64,000 nucleotides of DNA. Origin: Shewanella pealeana ATCC 700345 (GTDB lineage Bacteria; Pseudomonadota; Gammaproteobacteria; Enterobacterales; Shewanellaceae). Positions 37,215 through 47,166 of the stretch are shown here, piece after piece; the first letter of the stretch is position 1, and every line of letters starts with the position of its first letter. The stretch is taken from positions 3,099,001 to 3,163,000 of the forward strand of contig NC_009901.1 in assembly GCF_000018285.1 (NCBI RefSeq). Direction: 5' to 3'. The notes beneath the pieces were generated by a model, which saw only the letters and a list, made by a program, of their open reading frames with translations, was not told where the DNA came from and did no database searches. A program made the position numbers and the translations under genes.

Positions 37215-37434
37215 CTTGTTCTCCTGATTTTCTAACGTATTTTTTACGGTAAATTTTAACGATTTTAGTAGATTTGTTCATTTAGGAAAACTTAAAGTTT
37301 CAAAAAGACGGTAAATCGTGACCTCTGTCGCTAAGTTTATTGAAAAACTTAGCTTTCGAGCCTACTCACAAGCTGTTAGAATGGCGCCGCGTAAAATCCA
37401 ATAATAATCTATACCCGTACCCGAGAGGATCTCC

Positions 37435-38475
37435 GTGAGCACTCCTACTACCCCACTAAGCTATAAAGATGCAGGCGTTGATATCGATGCCGGAAATGCA
37501 CTAGTTAACAACATCAAGTCAGCAGTAAAACGTACCCGCCGTCCAGAAGTAATGGGCAATCTAGGTGGTTTTGGTGCACTTTGTGAGCTACCAACTAAGT
37601 ATAAGCATCCAGTACTGGTTTCTGGTACTGATGGTGTCGGCACAAAACTACGCCTTGCTATCGACTATAAAAAACACGATAACGTTGGTGTTGATTTAGT
37701 TGCCATGTGTTCAAACGATCTAATCGTTTCAGGTGCAGAGCCACTGTTCTTCCTAGACTACTACGCGACAGGCAAACTTGATGTTGAAGTTGCGACCGCC
37801 GTTGTTAAAGGAATTGCTGAAGGCTGTGTGCAATCAGGCTGTGCATTAATCGGCGGTGAGACTGCTGAAATGCCTGGCATGTATGAAGGCGACGACTACG
37901 ACCTAGCAGGTTTCTGCGTTGGTGTTGTAGAGAAAGAAGAGATCATCGATGGCACTAAGGTGCAAGACGGTGATGCCCTTATCGCACTCGCCTCAAGCGG
38001 TCCTCACTCAAATGGTTTCTCACTTATCCGTAAGGTATTAGAAGTGAGCAAGGCAGATCCAGCCCAAGAACTTGCTGGAAAGCCACTAATTGATCATTTG
38101 TTAGAACCTACAAAAATTTATGTAAAGTCATTGCTTAAATTGCTTGAACAGCATGATGTTCATGCTATGTCGCACATTACAGGTGGTGGCTTCTGGGAAA
38201 ATATCCCACGCGTATTACCTGAAGATTGCAAAGCAGTGGTAAAAAGCGACTCTTGGCAGTGGCCTGTCGTGTTTAATTGGTTGATGGAAAACGGCAACAT
38301 TTCAGAATTTGAAATGTACCGCACCTTCAACTGTGGTGTTGGTATGGTTGTCGCCCTACCAGCTGATAAAGTCGATTCGGCCTTAGAACTGCTAACAGCA
38401 GAAGGCGAGAACGCTTGGTTAATCGGTAACATTGCCAAGCGTAACGGCGAAGAAGAGCAAGTGGAGATCCTGTAA
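37435..38475 (+). CDS. purM: Phosphoribosylformylglycinamidine cyclo-ligase (AIR synthetase)
   Basis: Fifth step of de novo purine synthesis: FGAM plus ATP to AIR. It has 346 residues. Motifs: [36 protein letters not shown], and [15 protein letters not shown]. The start is a GTG with GAGGATC upstream. The stop overlaps the purN ATG by one base (TAATG), so the two are translationally coupled. No clear PurR box was found in the upp-purM spacer. Confidence 0.97.
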   Translation: MSTPTTPLSYKDAGVDIDAGNALVNNIKSAVKRTRRPEVMGNLGGFGALCELPTKYKHPVLVSGTDGVGTKLRLAIDYKKHDNVGVDLVAMCSNDLIVSGAEPLFFLDYYATGKLDVEVATAVVKGIAEGCVQSGCALIGGETAEMPGMYEGDDYDLAGFCVGVVEKEEIIDGTKVQDGDALIALASSGPHSNGFSLIRKVLEVSKADPAQELAGKPLIDHLLEPTKIYVKSLLKLLEQHDVHAMSHITGGGFWENIPRVLPEDCKAVVKSDSWQWPVVFNWLMENGNISEFEMYRTFNCGVGMVVALPADKVDSALELLTAEGENAWLIGNIAKRNGEEEQVEIL

Positions 38476-39119
38476 TGCCCCAGAGTTGTCGCGTTTTAGT
38501 ATTAATTTCAGGTAACGGCAGTAACCTACAAGCCATTATCGATGGTTGTGACGATAACCTCCAAGCCGAAGTTGTTGGCGTGATCAGTAATAAGCCCGAT
38601 GCCTATGGATTGGTTCGTGCACACCAAAATGAGATTGATACCAGCTGCGTGATAGCTCACACAGGCGAAACAAGACAAGAGTACGACGCTAGACTACTCA
38701 ATGCGATAGAAAAGTATCAGCCAGATCTTGTGGTATTAGCTGGCTTTATGCGCATTCTAAGCGATGAGTTCGTACAGCGTTTTGAAGGTAAGATGCTCAA
38801 CATCCACCCTTCTCTCTTGCCTAAATATACAGGTTTACACACCCATCAACGTGCCATTGACGCTAATGACACCGAGCACGGCGCTAGCGTACATTTTGTG
38901 ACGCCAGAACTCGATGCAGGTCCGGTGATCTTACAGGCGAAAGTGCCAGTTTATGCAGATGATACTGCCGACACATTGGCAGAGCGCGTTCATGAACAGG
39001 AACATGCTATTTACCCACTCGTGGTTAAATGGTTCAGCCAACAACGTCTAGCAATGGTAGACGGTATTGCCATGCTTGATGGTCAAGCGCTTCCAGCTGA
39101 CGGCTACGCTGCTGACTAA
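38475..39119 (+). CDS. purN: Phosphoribosylglycinamide formyltransferase (GAR transformylase)
   Basis: Third step of purine synthesis, using 10-formyl-THF to formylate GAR. It has 214 residues: LVLISGNGSNLQAIID at the N-terminus, catalytic GFMRILSDEFVQRFEGKMLNIHPSLLPKYTG with the Asn-His pair, and GASVHFVTPELDAGPVILQAKV with the catalytic Asp. It overlaps the purM stop and is followed by a terminator. Confidence 0.97.
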   Translation: MPQSCRVLVLISGNGSNLQAIIDGCDDNLQAEVVGVISNKPDAYGLVRAHQNEIDTSCVIAHTGETRQEYDARLLNAIEKYQPDLVVLAGFMRILSDEFVQRFEGKMLNIHPSLLPKYTGLHTHQRAIDANDTEHGASVHFVTPELDAGPVILQAKVPVYADDTADTLAERVHEQEHAIYPLVVKWFSQQRLAMVDGIAMLDGQALPADGYAAD

Positions 39120-39144
39120 ACAAATGTTTAGATAGCAAAAATAC

Positions 39145-39169
39145 AAAGGCACCTGACGGTGCCTTTTTT
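39145..39169 (+). terminator. Terminator after purMN
   Basis: AAAGGCACC-TGAC-GGTGCCTTTTTT, 25 bp past the purN stop. Confidence 0.9.
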
Positions 39170-39193
39170 ATTCCATTTATAAAACCTTGCTAA

Positions 39194-39519
39194 TACCAAT
39201 CAGTATAAACATTTAGTCGCTCAGCGAGAATTTAGCGGTTCTGAGGCAAGGTCATTAAATGCTCCTGCATTAATGACATTCACCACATCCATGTGGTTTG
39301 TAACGAGTGAAGAGCATAGTTGTTCTACGTTTAAGCTCCCTCTTGTTCCTTAAGAGTCACAGCATCAGAACCGCTAAAACTCGCCATTCTGGAGCGTTTT
39401 TGGCTGCCTACTTCTACGTTGAATAGCTTTATAAGGGAATAACCATTATTGCAGCTATTCGCCTTGAATTAGTTTGCCAAAAACCGCTCTGAGTAGATCA
39501 AATTCTTTACTGATTGGTA
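39194..39519 (+). mobile_element. MITE copy 2 (326 bp, longer form)
   Basis: The left end TACCAATCAGTATAA matches copy 1. The right end (TTTACTGATTGGTA) has lost two bases. Outside bases TAA and TAT share only TA, so the duplication is not clean. Compared with copy 1 it carries about 60 extra bases, which include a small AATGCTCC...CATTAATGACATTC motif and CACATCCATGTGG. Inner arms AGCGG-TTCTGAGG and CAGAACCGCTAAAACTCGCC pair with each other. It lies between the convergent purMN and DUF1254 genes and contains no gene. Confidence 0.85.
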
Positions 39520-39526
39520 TATTCAT

Positions 39527-41065
39527 CTATTTAACTTCAACAATGTCACCGGGTTGCCAGCTCTTATCGAACCAAGGCTCCAGTGGCCCATAGAGACGCA
39601 GTAAAATAAACCAACCTTTATTGGGTACGGTTTGGATCCAGTTACTCTCTTTACCTTTAGGAGCCTCTGGACCGAAGTATATATCCACAGAGCCGTCGGC
39701 ATTTTGGGTTAAATCATCGCGCTGATTGTTACGACTTGGGAACTTCTGTCCTGTCTGTAATTCCGAGCGAGTTTGCGTATCGTAAGCGACCACCGACCAA
39801 AAGTTTTTTGCCGGAACATTAGCAGGAATGTTCAATTTATAGGTATTACTGCCATTCAAATACGCCGAGTCTTTTGATTTGTCCAACATGGCATATTGCG
39901 AGCCCTTTCCAATCAGCTTCAACGCCATCGCAGGGGTATTTACCGTCGCCATATAGAAGAAGTAGGTGCGGGCATCCAAGTTACGTCCGCCCTCACCATC
40001 ATCGATTAACCAGCGATAATCTCCACCAATAAAAGCTGTTTTCCAAAGCCTACCGGGGTAGACATACGCCGTATCATCATGTGGTTGAAACATCAGCGAT
40101 CTAGCTGTGGCATTACCTATCGCTACGCCATCACTGAGTAAGGTTTTCATATGTGCATCTGGCGCAAAAGGCTTGCCCTTTTGAATGCCTATACTCGCCA
40201 TCAAGCCACGAAGCTCAGGATCGATAAATGACACAGGCTCCTTCTCCAGTACAGGCTGGATCTCCTTGAAGAAGTGAAAGTCATTGGCATGTACCGTATT
40301 AAACTCTACGCCACTCCCCGACTGAAACTCCATCTTAGGTGGTTGCTTCTTTTTGGCAAGCGGATAGATTTTAAGGTGTTGCTTAAATGCTTGAACGGCT
40401 GAATCTGTCTTGCCATCTTTTAAAAAACCGCGCGCAATAAACCAGTTGGTATAACTCGTTGAGCGTGAGACAAAGTAACCTTCTGGCACCTCACCTTTGT
40501 AACCTGGTGGCAAAATCAGGTACTTTCCCCCTTTACCTTTATCAGGTCCTACAATTCCCATATCCGTAACAAAACGGAAAAAGGCGTCATTAACCGTCGT
40601 TGGTCCCATTCCGGCTGGCACTTCGACAACTGTGGGGCCATCACGTTCAAGGTCTAAAAATGCAGAAGCATAAACTGTGTCAGTATTACCGGTTAAGAAA
40701 AGTGGATTTGAGTCCATCAATTTGTCAAACAGTAGTACTTGGTTCGATTGAGTGATGCCAAGGTTTTCGTGGCCAATCCGTAGCGCTTCCACCGAAGCCA
40801 TAGGGATCGCATTTAAAAACGTTTCGGTTGCACGAAAAGTATTAAGGTTGTCATAAATTTTACGACTCGTTTCAACAGTAGGTGCACCGTCATGGAACTC
40901 CAATGTGCCAATACTCGTCTTAACCTTGTTGGGAGTCATAATGCTATTTGGGATCTTATTGTTATAGCCAGGAGTGGGAGGCTCTTCCGCCACAACCTGT
41001 GATGACAGCCCTAACAATAACGCGATGGACACTGCTGCTGACTTGAGATTAAGTTTAGTATTCAT
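39527..41065 (-). CDS. DUF1254 domain-containing exported protein
   Basis: A 512-residue protein with signal peptide MNTKLNLKSAAVSIALLLGLSSQVVA, so probably periplasmic. It matches the two-part DUF1254/DUF1214 (COG5361) family: the N-terminal half has YDNLNTFRATETFLNAIPMASVEAL and NTDTVYASAFLDLERDGPTVVEVP; the C-terminal half has FWSVVAYDTQTRSELQTGQKFPSRN and VDIYFGPEAPKGKESNWIQTVPNKGWFILLRLYGPLEPWFDKSW. No biochemical role is known with certainty. It is alone between the MITE and the TPR-GGDEF gene. Confidence 0.88.
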   Translation of the reverse strand: MNTKLNLKSAAVSIALLLGLSSQVVAEEPPTPGYNNKIPNSIMTPNKVKTSIGTLEFHDGAPTVETSRKIYDNLNTFRATETFLNAIPMASVEALRIGHENLGITQSNQVLLFDKLMDSNPLFLTGNTDTVYASAFLDLERDGPTVVEVPAGMGPTTVNDAFFRFVTDMGIVGPDKGKGGKYLILPPGYKGEVPEGYFVSRSTSYTNWFIARGFLKDGKTDSAVQAFKQHLKIYPLAKKKQPPKMEFQSGSGVEFNTVHANDFHFFKEIQPVLEKEPVSFIDPELRGLMASIGIQKGKPFAPDAHMKTLLSDGVAIGNATARSLMFQPHDDTAYVYPGRLWKTAFIGGDYRWLIDDGEGGRNLDARTYFFYMATVNTPAMALKLIGKGSQYAMLDKSKDSAYLNGSNTYKLNIPANVPAKNFWSVVAYDTQTRSELQTGQKFPSRNNQRDDLTQNADGSVDIYFGPEAPKGKESNWIQTVPNKGWFILLRLYGPLEPWFDKSWQPGDIVEVK

Positions 41066-41201
41066 TATCTTCCTTATTTTTATTTCACAATCATTCCTTT
41101 TACCTTACAGACTAAGAGCTGAATAAAAGCTGGTCAATACCAACTCTGTCTGTAAGCAGCTTGAAGCACTATTACTTTATTGTTTACCTTCAACCACTTC
41201 C

Positions 41202-43163
41202 CTATAGCGGCGAGCCCTTCTTAGCAATCACCACACAATTTCGTCCTTGTCTCTTGGCTCGATAAAGCGCTTTGTCTGCGCCATCAAGTACATGATGCCA
41301 TGATTCAATCAGATCCAGCGCACCTAGAGGTTGCGCCACTCCCATTGAGATAGTTACTTTCAATTTGTACTCACCAACAACAATAACTGTATTCTCAATA
41401 GCCTGACGAACACGTTCAAAATGTTCAAGCAAGTCAACTCCTGTCTGTGGATATGAAGATATTGGCCAACTCAAGAGCAGGACAAACTCCTCTCCACCCC
41501 ATCGAATAATTAAATCACGCTCACGAATATTCTTATTTATCACATTACCGACCTGAATAAGCACCTCATCACCGACATCATGACCATAGCTGTCATTCAC
41601 GCTCTTAAAATGGTCTATATCGATAATGGCTAAACTCATCATCAGGCTTTGACTCTGCGAAAGTTGATGCTGTTGCTCCAAAAAATCAGAGAAATAACGA
41701 CGATTATATAAACCTGTTAGCGCGTCGATATGTGACTGTTTATACAACTCAAGGTTAGAGGATTGCAGATTCTTATTATCATTTTCTAAACCGAAGCGTT
41801 TCTTTATCAGCAGAAAGATCGAAATAACAGAAACAAGAATAAAAAAGAATAGGAACTTCTCCCGTAGCTGTTGCTCTGCGAATCGAGACTCTTGTAAATC
41901 ATTTTCGGCTTTTAAAACGGCTAATTCTTGTTGACGGTACTTATCTTGATAACGTTGACCCAGGTCAAATGTCATCTTGGCTCGTCGATCAAACAAGAGT
42001 GCCTTATCTTCTTCATTAGCCTTTCGCTGATAGTCTAATGCGGCTTTATAATTCCCCTTTACCTCATAGGCTAGTGCATAAGTATTAAAGGTATCGGCTA
42101 ACCCTGAGCGCTTTCTTATTCGTTTATACAATGATTCACTATGGGCTAAAAATTGCAGGGCTTCATCGACTTGCCCAAGCTTGATCATGGCTTTCGCTAA
42201 TATTCGACTACAATCCCCTTCGAACAACGGGTATTGATTATCCAAAGCAATGTCCACACATTCCAGCCCCTCTTCAACGGCTAAACGATATTCACCTTGA
42301 GCGAGGTAATATTGAATCCATGAGGTCTGAGCATTTAATTTGACTCGCAAATTACCACTTAACAGTGCACTTTCTCGTGAGGAAATTAAGTAGGGCTTAC
42401 TCTCACTCCAGCGTCCAAGTTTTCCTAAAATAAAGGAAGCATTATTATTGAATGCTGCTAACTGCTCGTGACTACCACCATATTTATCAACATGTGCCAG
42501 AGCATTATTATTTGCCTCTAGGGCCTTTTCCCAATCTTCTAAATCAACATAGATAATAGCAACATTAGACAATACCTTACTGACATAGGGGTCCTCTGGA
42601 GTTGCTGTAAAGATATCCAGAGCTCTCAAATAATATTCAAGCGCGATGTAGTACTGATCCTGGAAAAAATAAAGCGCAGCTTTGACATTATATGCTCGCC
42701 CAGTCAGATGGGAAAAATTAACTACTTTTGACAATCGAATAGCCTCATCGATCAATACTAACCCATCATCGAAGCGGCTCTGTTTAGCGGCAAAAGTGGC
42801 CTGCCACATCTTAGCTTCGGCGATCAACCAGCCTGAATTCAGTCTTTGCCCTAATAACAGCATTCTTGCTATAGCCAACTCTGCGGCCTCTGGCGCGGAA
42901 ACAGACAACTCAATGTCATGCAAGAGCCGGTAGTAAGCAAATGCATAATAAGCAGACTGATTAACTTGAGCTTGTGAAATCAGCTGATTTAATTGCAGAC
43001 GCTTCGACTCACCATCTAGTTCTTTATCAGTAAACAAGGCCATAATTTGCTGACCATTGTCAAATGTCTCGATGGTGTTGATTGGGGAGAATTCTGCGGC
43101 TCGAACTGAAAACGAGCACAGCATGATGCTCGATAAAATAACAAATACAATGATCTTTTCCAT
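41202..43163 (-). CDS. TPR-repeat diguanylate cyclase, membrane-bound
   Basis: A 653-residue sensor: signal peptide MEKIIVFVILSSIMLCSFSVRA, a periplasmic TPR array from about residue 60 to 400 (e.g. ALEYYLRALDIFTATPEDPY, KALEANNNALAHVDKYGGSHEQLAAFNNNASFILGKLG), then a membrane helix near residue 437 (FLFFFILVSVISIFLLI). The cytoplasmic GGDEF domain starts at IDALTGLYNRRYFSDFLEQ and has its active site RWGGEEFVLLL (GGEEF, about residue 554), so c-di-GMP synthesis is expected. The ligand is unknown. No EAL domain follows. Confidence 0.93.
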   Translation of the reverse strand: MEKIIVFVILSSIMLCSFSVRAAEFSPINTIETFDNGQQIMALFTDKELDGESKRLQLNQLISQAQVNQSAYYAFAYYRLLHDIELSVSAPEAAELAIARMLLLGQRLNSGWLIAEAKMWQATFAAKQSRFDDGLVLIDEAIRLSKVVNFSHLTGRAYNVKAALYFFQDQYYIALEYYLRALDIFTATPEDPYVSKVLSNVAIIYVDLEDWEKALEANNNALAHVDKYGGSHEQLAAFNNNASFILGKLGRWSESKPYLISSRESALLSGNLRVKLNAQTSWIQYYLAQGEYRLAVEEGLECVDIALDNQYPLFEGDCSRILAKAMIKLGQVDEALQFLAHSESLYKRIRKRSGLADTFNTYALAYEVKGNYKAALDYQRKANEEDKALLFDRRAKMTFDLGQRYQDKYRQQELAVLKAENDLQESRFAEQQLREKFLFFFILVSVISIFLLIKKRFGLENDNKNLQSSNLELYKQSHIDALTGLYNRRYFSDFLEQQHQLSQSQSLMMSLAIIDIDHFKSVNDSYGHDVGDEVLIQVGNVINKNIRERDLIIRWGGEEFVLLLSWPISSYPQTGVDLLEHFERVRQAIENTVIVVGEYKLKVTISMGVAQPLGALDLIESWHHVLDGADKALYRAKRQGRNCVVIAKKGSPL

Positions 43164-43704
43164 AAGAATATCGCTAATTGTGGTTTTATAAGCTGTTCAC
43201 CCTGATTAAGTAAGTCCTAAGATAAGCTTATAAAACATAACCTTATATTCAACGTCTTTGTCATTAGTGAACTTGTTACACAGTATCTGAAATATTGATA
43301 AGGTCAACATAATTGTCACCTTCGCACGGTTTCATTCCCGGCTAACTACACATAAACCATATAAAGTAAAAACCTCACTACTTTTACAAAAAAACTTCAA
43401 AACTGATTTTCTATTCCAAATAAGCAAATAAAACTTTTTGTTCATTAAACTAATGGCAAAGCAATGCACGCTACGGCGATACTCCTTGATTTACGACTAA
43501 AAAGATTTAGCTAGTAAAGCAAAACAAGACGACATAGACGCAAATAACGTTGAGCTGTAATTTCCCAACTTATCTTCAGCGATTTTATTTACTGGCTCTT
43601 ATTTTTTTATCTCACCAAGCGATAAAAGACATTGTTTTTCAACTCCAATTAGCATTAGATTAAGGTCACTTATTCGGCAAACTAATGTGAAGTAAGAGAA
43701 TCTA
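43164..43704. other. Gene-free stretch upstream of nagD
   Basis: About 540 bp, AT-rich, between divergent genes. It should hold the promoters for the GGDEF gene (minus) and nagD (plus). I see no further gene, repeat or RNA signal in it. Confidence 0.5.
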
Positions 43705-44451
43705 ATGAAAAATATTATTTGCGATATCGATGGAGTTTTACTGCACAACAATAAGCTAATACCTGGCAGCGACAAGTTTATTCACCGCATACTCGAGCAA
43801 GGCAATCCACTCGTAGTGCTGACCAACTATCCGGTACAAACAGGTAAAGATCTACAAAACCGCCTAGGTGCAGCAGGGCTCAATGTACCTGAAGAATGCT
43901 TTTACACCGCAGCGATGGCCACTGCGGATTTTCTCAAACATCAACAAGGCACCAAGGCCTTCGTGATTGGTGAAGGCGCATTAACTCATGAGCTATATAA
44001 AGCGGGCTTTACAATTACCGATATTAACCCTGACTTTGTTATCGTGGGGGAAACCCGCTCCTACAACTGGGACATGATCCATAAGGCCGCAAAATTTGTT
44101 AGTGAGGGCGCACGCTTTATTGCGACTAACCCTGATACTCACGGTCCTTCCTTTAGTCCGGCGTGTGGGGCGCTATGTGCTCCCATCGAGCGGATCAGTG
44201 GTAAGAAACCTTTCTATGTCGGTAAACCAAGCTCATGGATAATACGTTCGGCGTTAAACCACATTGGCGGGCACTCTGAAAATACGATTATCATTGGCGA
44301 CAATATGCGTACCGATATTCTTGCAGGCTTTCAAGCTGGCCTTGAAACCATTTTGGTGACTAGCGGTGTTAGCTCACTTGCGGATATAGACAAAGAGCCC
44401 TTTAGGCCAAACCATATTTTTAACTGCGCCGGTGATATCGACGTCATATAA
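43705..44451 (+). CDS. nagD: NagD-like HAD-superfamily nucleotide phosphatase
   Basis: HAD IIA phosphatase, closely resembling E. coli NagD (UMP/GMP phosphatase) over its full 248 residues. Motif I is ICDIDGVLLHNN, motif II LVVLTNYPVQTG, then GEGALTHELYKAGFTITDINPDFVIVGETRSYNWD, FYVGKPSSWIIRSALN, and motif IV IIIGDNMRTDILAGFQAGLETILVTSG. It has no nag-operon neighbours. Confidence 0.95.
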   Translation: MKNIICDIDGVLLHNNKLIPGSDKFIHRILEQGNPLVVLTNYPVQTGKDLQNRLGAAGLNVPEECFYTAAMATADFLKHQQGTKAFVIGEGALTHELYKAGFTITDINPDFVIVGETRSYNWDMIHKAAKFVSEGARFIATNPDTHGPSFSPACGALCAPIERISGKKPFYVGKPSSWIIRSALNHIGGHSENTIIIGDNMRTDILAGFQAGLETILVTSGVSSLADIDKEPFRPNHIFNCAGDIDVI

Positions 44452-44462
44452 CTGTTCGAGCT

Positions 44463-44533
44463 TTCAAATGTAGAAGGTTTCACTAGTCTGTATAGGCCTA
44501 ACAGCTTATATAGCTTTGCTTCTACATTTGAAT
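44463..44533. repeat. 14-bp perfect inverted repeat after nagD
   Basis: TTCAAATGTAGAAG (44463-44476) and CTTCTACATTTGAA (44520-44533), 43 bp apart. It lies 12 bp past the nagD stop. There is no T-run, so it is not a standard terminator. Confidence 0.7.
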
Positions 44534-44690
44534 AAATATCAAATCTCACATCGCAAACTAACCACGCAATATTAAGTAACATTTTTGCAATTAGATTATT
44601 GCCTAGCTCTCTTGCCATTGCGGGCTAATTTCCTCCATCATGATACATCTACCGCTTAAAAGTCTAAAATAACAATAATAGGACCTATTC

Positions 44691-46349
44691 ATGCGTTCAA
44701 TTTTTCCCTTATGCGCGCTAGCCCTGCTCAGTGCTTGCAGCCAGCAAACAAGTAATCTTAACGACCCGAGTGACATAAACTTCGATGAGAGCCGTTTCCG
44801 TCAAGACATTAAAACCCTCGCTTCAGATGAGTTTGAAGGTCGCGCGCCGACAACAAAAGGTGAGCAGTTAACACTGGACTATCTAAGTGATGCCTTTGCC
44901 GAAATGGGTCTAGAAAAGCCTAACGGCAAAGATTATTTACAGGCTGTACCTATGGTAAGTTATACCGCATCAGAGCAGCAAACGGTTCGCTTAGGCGATC
45001 TCGAGCTTAAGCATCGACAAAATGTCGTACTCGGTAGCCGTCACGATGTAGCCAAAATCGATATCAATAATGCCCCGCTGGTGTTTGTTGGCTATGGTAT
45101 TAATGCGCCCGAATACCAGTGGAACGATTATCAAGATTTGGATATGACAGGTAAAATCGCGATAATTTTAGTCAATGATCCAGGCTTTGCACGACCCGAT
45201 TCAGGCAAGTTTAACGGCAAAGCCATGACCTACTATGGCCGCTGGAGTTATAAGTTTGAGGAGGCCAGTCGTCAAGGAGCCCTAGGCGCAATTATCATTC
45301 ACGATACCAAACCGGCCTCTTATCCTTGGTCTGTAGTTGAAAACAGTTGGACTGGTGCTCAACAAGATCTGGTTCATAATAGCGATGAACAAAACCAGCG
45401 AGTCCAAGTCGAAGGTTGGATAAGCTACGACGCTGCAACGACACTATTTAATAAGACAGGTCTATCCTTAGCGACCGTGTCTGATCGCGCTGCAGCAAGT
45501 GCGGTAAATTTACCACTAAATCAAACAGCGACCATTGCCTTTAAGAATAAAGCTGAGTATGCCAATAGTTATAACGTGGTTGCCACCCTACCCGGTAATA
45601 GCCGCGCAGGTGAGCATATACTATTTACCGCTCACTGGGACCATATTGGTGTCGATGCTAACAAAGAGGGCGATCAGATCTACAATGGCGCCCTAGATAA
45701 CGCCTCAGGCACCGCAGGCATTTTAGAAATTGCACGTCAGTTCGCGATACAAGCTAAAAATGGTCACCCACTCGCTCGCTCGTTAACCTTTATTGCCACC
45801 ACAGGTGAAGAGCAAGGCCTGCTAGGGTCTCGTTATTACGCTGCAAACCCTATCTACCCACTGGATAAAAGCGTGGCGGTATTTAACTTAGACAGCACCA
45901 ATGTCTATGGCCGCACCACAGATTACACCATAGTAGGCAAAGGTAAATCTGAGCTGGAGAATTACCTTGTTGATGCCCTTAAAACCCAAAACAGAACAGC
46001 TAAGCGCGAGAAACACCCTGAGTCAGGCGGATTTTTCCGTTCCGATCATTTCAGCTTCGCCAAAGAAGGTGTGCCAGCGGTATTTGCAGGCGGAGGCAGT
46101 GAACCGATAGATGAGGCGACTGCACAATATAAGGCGGCAATGAAATTGAAAATGAAAGGCTGTTACCACAATGTTTGCGACGAGTATCGTGAAGACTGGG
46201 ATCTATCTGGCGCACTGGAAGACTTAGCCATCTTCTATCAAGCCGCTTCTGTACTGGGTAACAATCACCACTGGCCGGGGTATTTTAAAGGCACTGAGTT
46301 TAACGCTTTACGCCCTGCAAACGACAACATAGAGCAAGCGAGCAAATAG
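44691..46349 (+). CDS. M28-family metallopeptidase, PA-domain lipoprotein
   Basis: A 552-residue zinc aminopeptidase-type protein. Lipobox: MRSIFPLCALALLSAC, so likely anchored in the outer membrane or periplasm. A PA insert spans about 100-250 (NAPLVFVGYGINAPEYQWNDYQDLDMTGKIAIILVNDPG). The peptidase domain has the zinc and catalytic set: FTAHWDHIG (His), ALDNASGTAGILE (bridging Asp), TTGEEQGLLGSRYY (Glu-Glu), NLDSTN (Asp), and RSDHFSFAKEGVPA (His). It stands alone; MITE copy 3 begins six bases after its stop. Confidence 0.92.
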   Translation: MRSIFPLCALALLSACSQQTSNLNDPSDINFDESRFRQDIKTLASDEFEGRAPTTKGEQLTLDYLSDAFAEMGLEKPNGKDYLQAVPMVSYTASEQQTVRLGDLELKHRQNVVLGSRHDVAKIDINNAPLVFVGYGINAPEYQWNDYQDLDMTGKIAIILVNDPGFARPDSGKFNGKAMTYYGRWSYKFEEASRQGALGAIIIHDTKPASYPWSVVENSWTGAQQDLVHNSDEQNQRVQVEGWISYDAATTLFNKTGLSLATVSDRAAASAVNLPLNQTATIAFKNKAEYANSYNVVATLPGNSRAGEHILFTAHWDHIGVDANKEGDQIYNGALDNASGTAGILEIARQFAIQAKNGHPLARSLTFIATTGEEQGLLGSRYYAANPIYPLDKSVAVFNLDSTNVYGRTTDYTIVGKGKSELENYLVDALKTQNRTAKREKHPESGGFFRSDHFSFAKEGVPAVFAGGGSEPIDEATAQYKAAMKLKMKGCYHNVCDEYREDWDLSGALEDLAIFYQAASVLGNNHHWPGYFKGTEFNALRPANDNIEQASK

Positions 46350-46354
46350 TATTA

Positions 46355-46680
46355 TACCAATTAGTATAAGAAGTTGATCTACTCAGAGCGTTTTTTGGCA
46401 ACTAATTCAAGGCGAATAGCTGAAAGAATAGTTATTCCATTGTGAAGCTGTTCAACGCAGAAGTAGGCAGCCAAAAACGCTCCAGAATGGCGAGTTTTAG
46501 CGGTTCTGATACTGTGACTCTTAAGGAACAAGAGGGAGCTTAACCCTAGAACAACTATGCTCTTCACTCGTTACAAACCACATGGATGTGGTGAATGTCA
46601 TTAATGCAGGAGCATTTAATGACCTTGCCTCAGAACCGCTAAACTCTCGCTGAGCGACCAAATCTTTAAACTGATTGGTA
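46355..46680 (-). mobile_element. MITE copy 3 (326 bp, inverted orientation)
   Basis: The same element as copy 2 in the opposite orientation, flanked by a clean TTA duplication (46352-46354 and 46681-46683). Ends are TACCAATTAGTATAA and TTTAAACTGATTGGTA. It was inserted directly after the M28 peptidase stop, leaving that gene intact. Confidence 0.9.
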
Positions 46681-46770
46681 TTATATGGCAATAGCCATTA
46701 ACCTTAAAATTCATAAGCGCTTCAATAGGACAATACAAAGTAAGACTTTACCAATTTGATGCTTTCAACC

Positions 46771-46805
46771 AGCCGACTTGCCACCCACTTGTCGGCTTTT
46801 TTTTG
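46771..46805 (+). terminator. Intrinsic terminator upstream of asnB
   Basis: AGCCGAC and GTCGGCT arms, 13-base loop, then a run of eight T. Before the MITE inserted, this probably ended M28 peptidase transcription. Confidence 0.85.
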
Positions 46806-47166
46806 CCTATTTAGAAGCGTTTTCAATCGAACTCAATACAATCTTCTATCCACCCAATTCTCAAAATGAGCAAGCTTCGTGCAAAAAAGTAACTTTTATC
46901 AATTAATTTGCTCAATTAGCTTTAATTGAAACTGCATTACGATATATCTAATCAAGCTTAACAATAACGCCAACCAAATTATCGATAACCCAAAAATATA
47001 GCCAGCTTTATGTGGGTTTATCATTTTTATGATTTTAAAATCGATTTTTAAGTAGGTGATTTACCACTTTTAACAATGATTACTCAAAAGCCGGTTTGTA
47101 TTCTTAAGTATTCGATGGCAGAGTAATACTCAATTGAGTTTAAGACAGAATTTTTTGGAGTGACCT
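46806..47166. other. Leader region of asnB
   Basis: About 360 bp, AT-rich, without an ORF. It contains a perfect 12-bp palindrome ACTCAATTGAGT at 47128-47139, 28 bp before the asnB start, which may be an operator. Confidence 0.5.

Noticed and set aside
37215..37434. PurR box between upp and purM
   Set aside because: I found no sequence close to the ACGCAAACGTTTTCNT-type consensus.
46379..46567. 62-residue ORF inside MITE copy 3
   Set aside because: It reads through the MITE hairpin arms, is not preserved in copy 1, and has no ribosome site.
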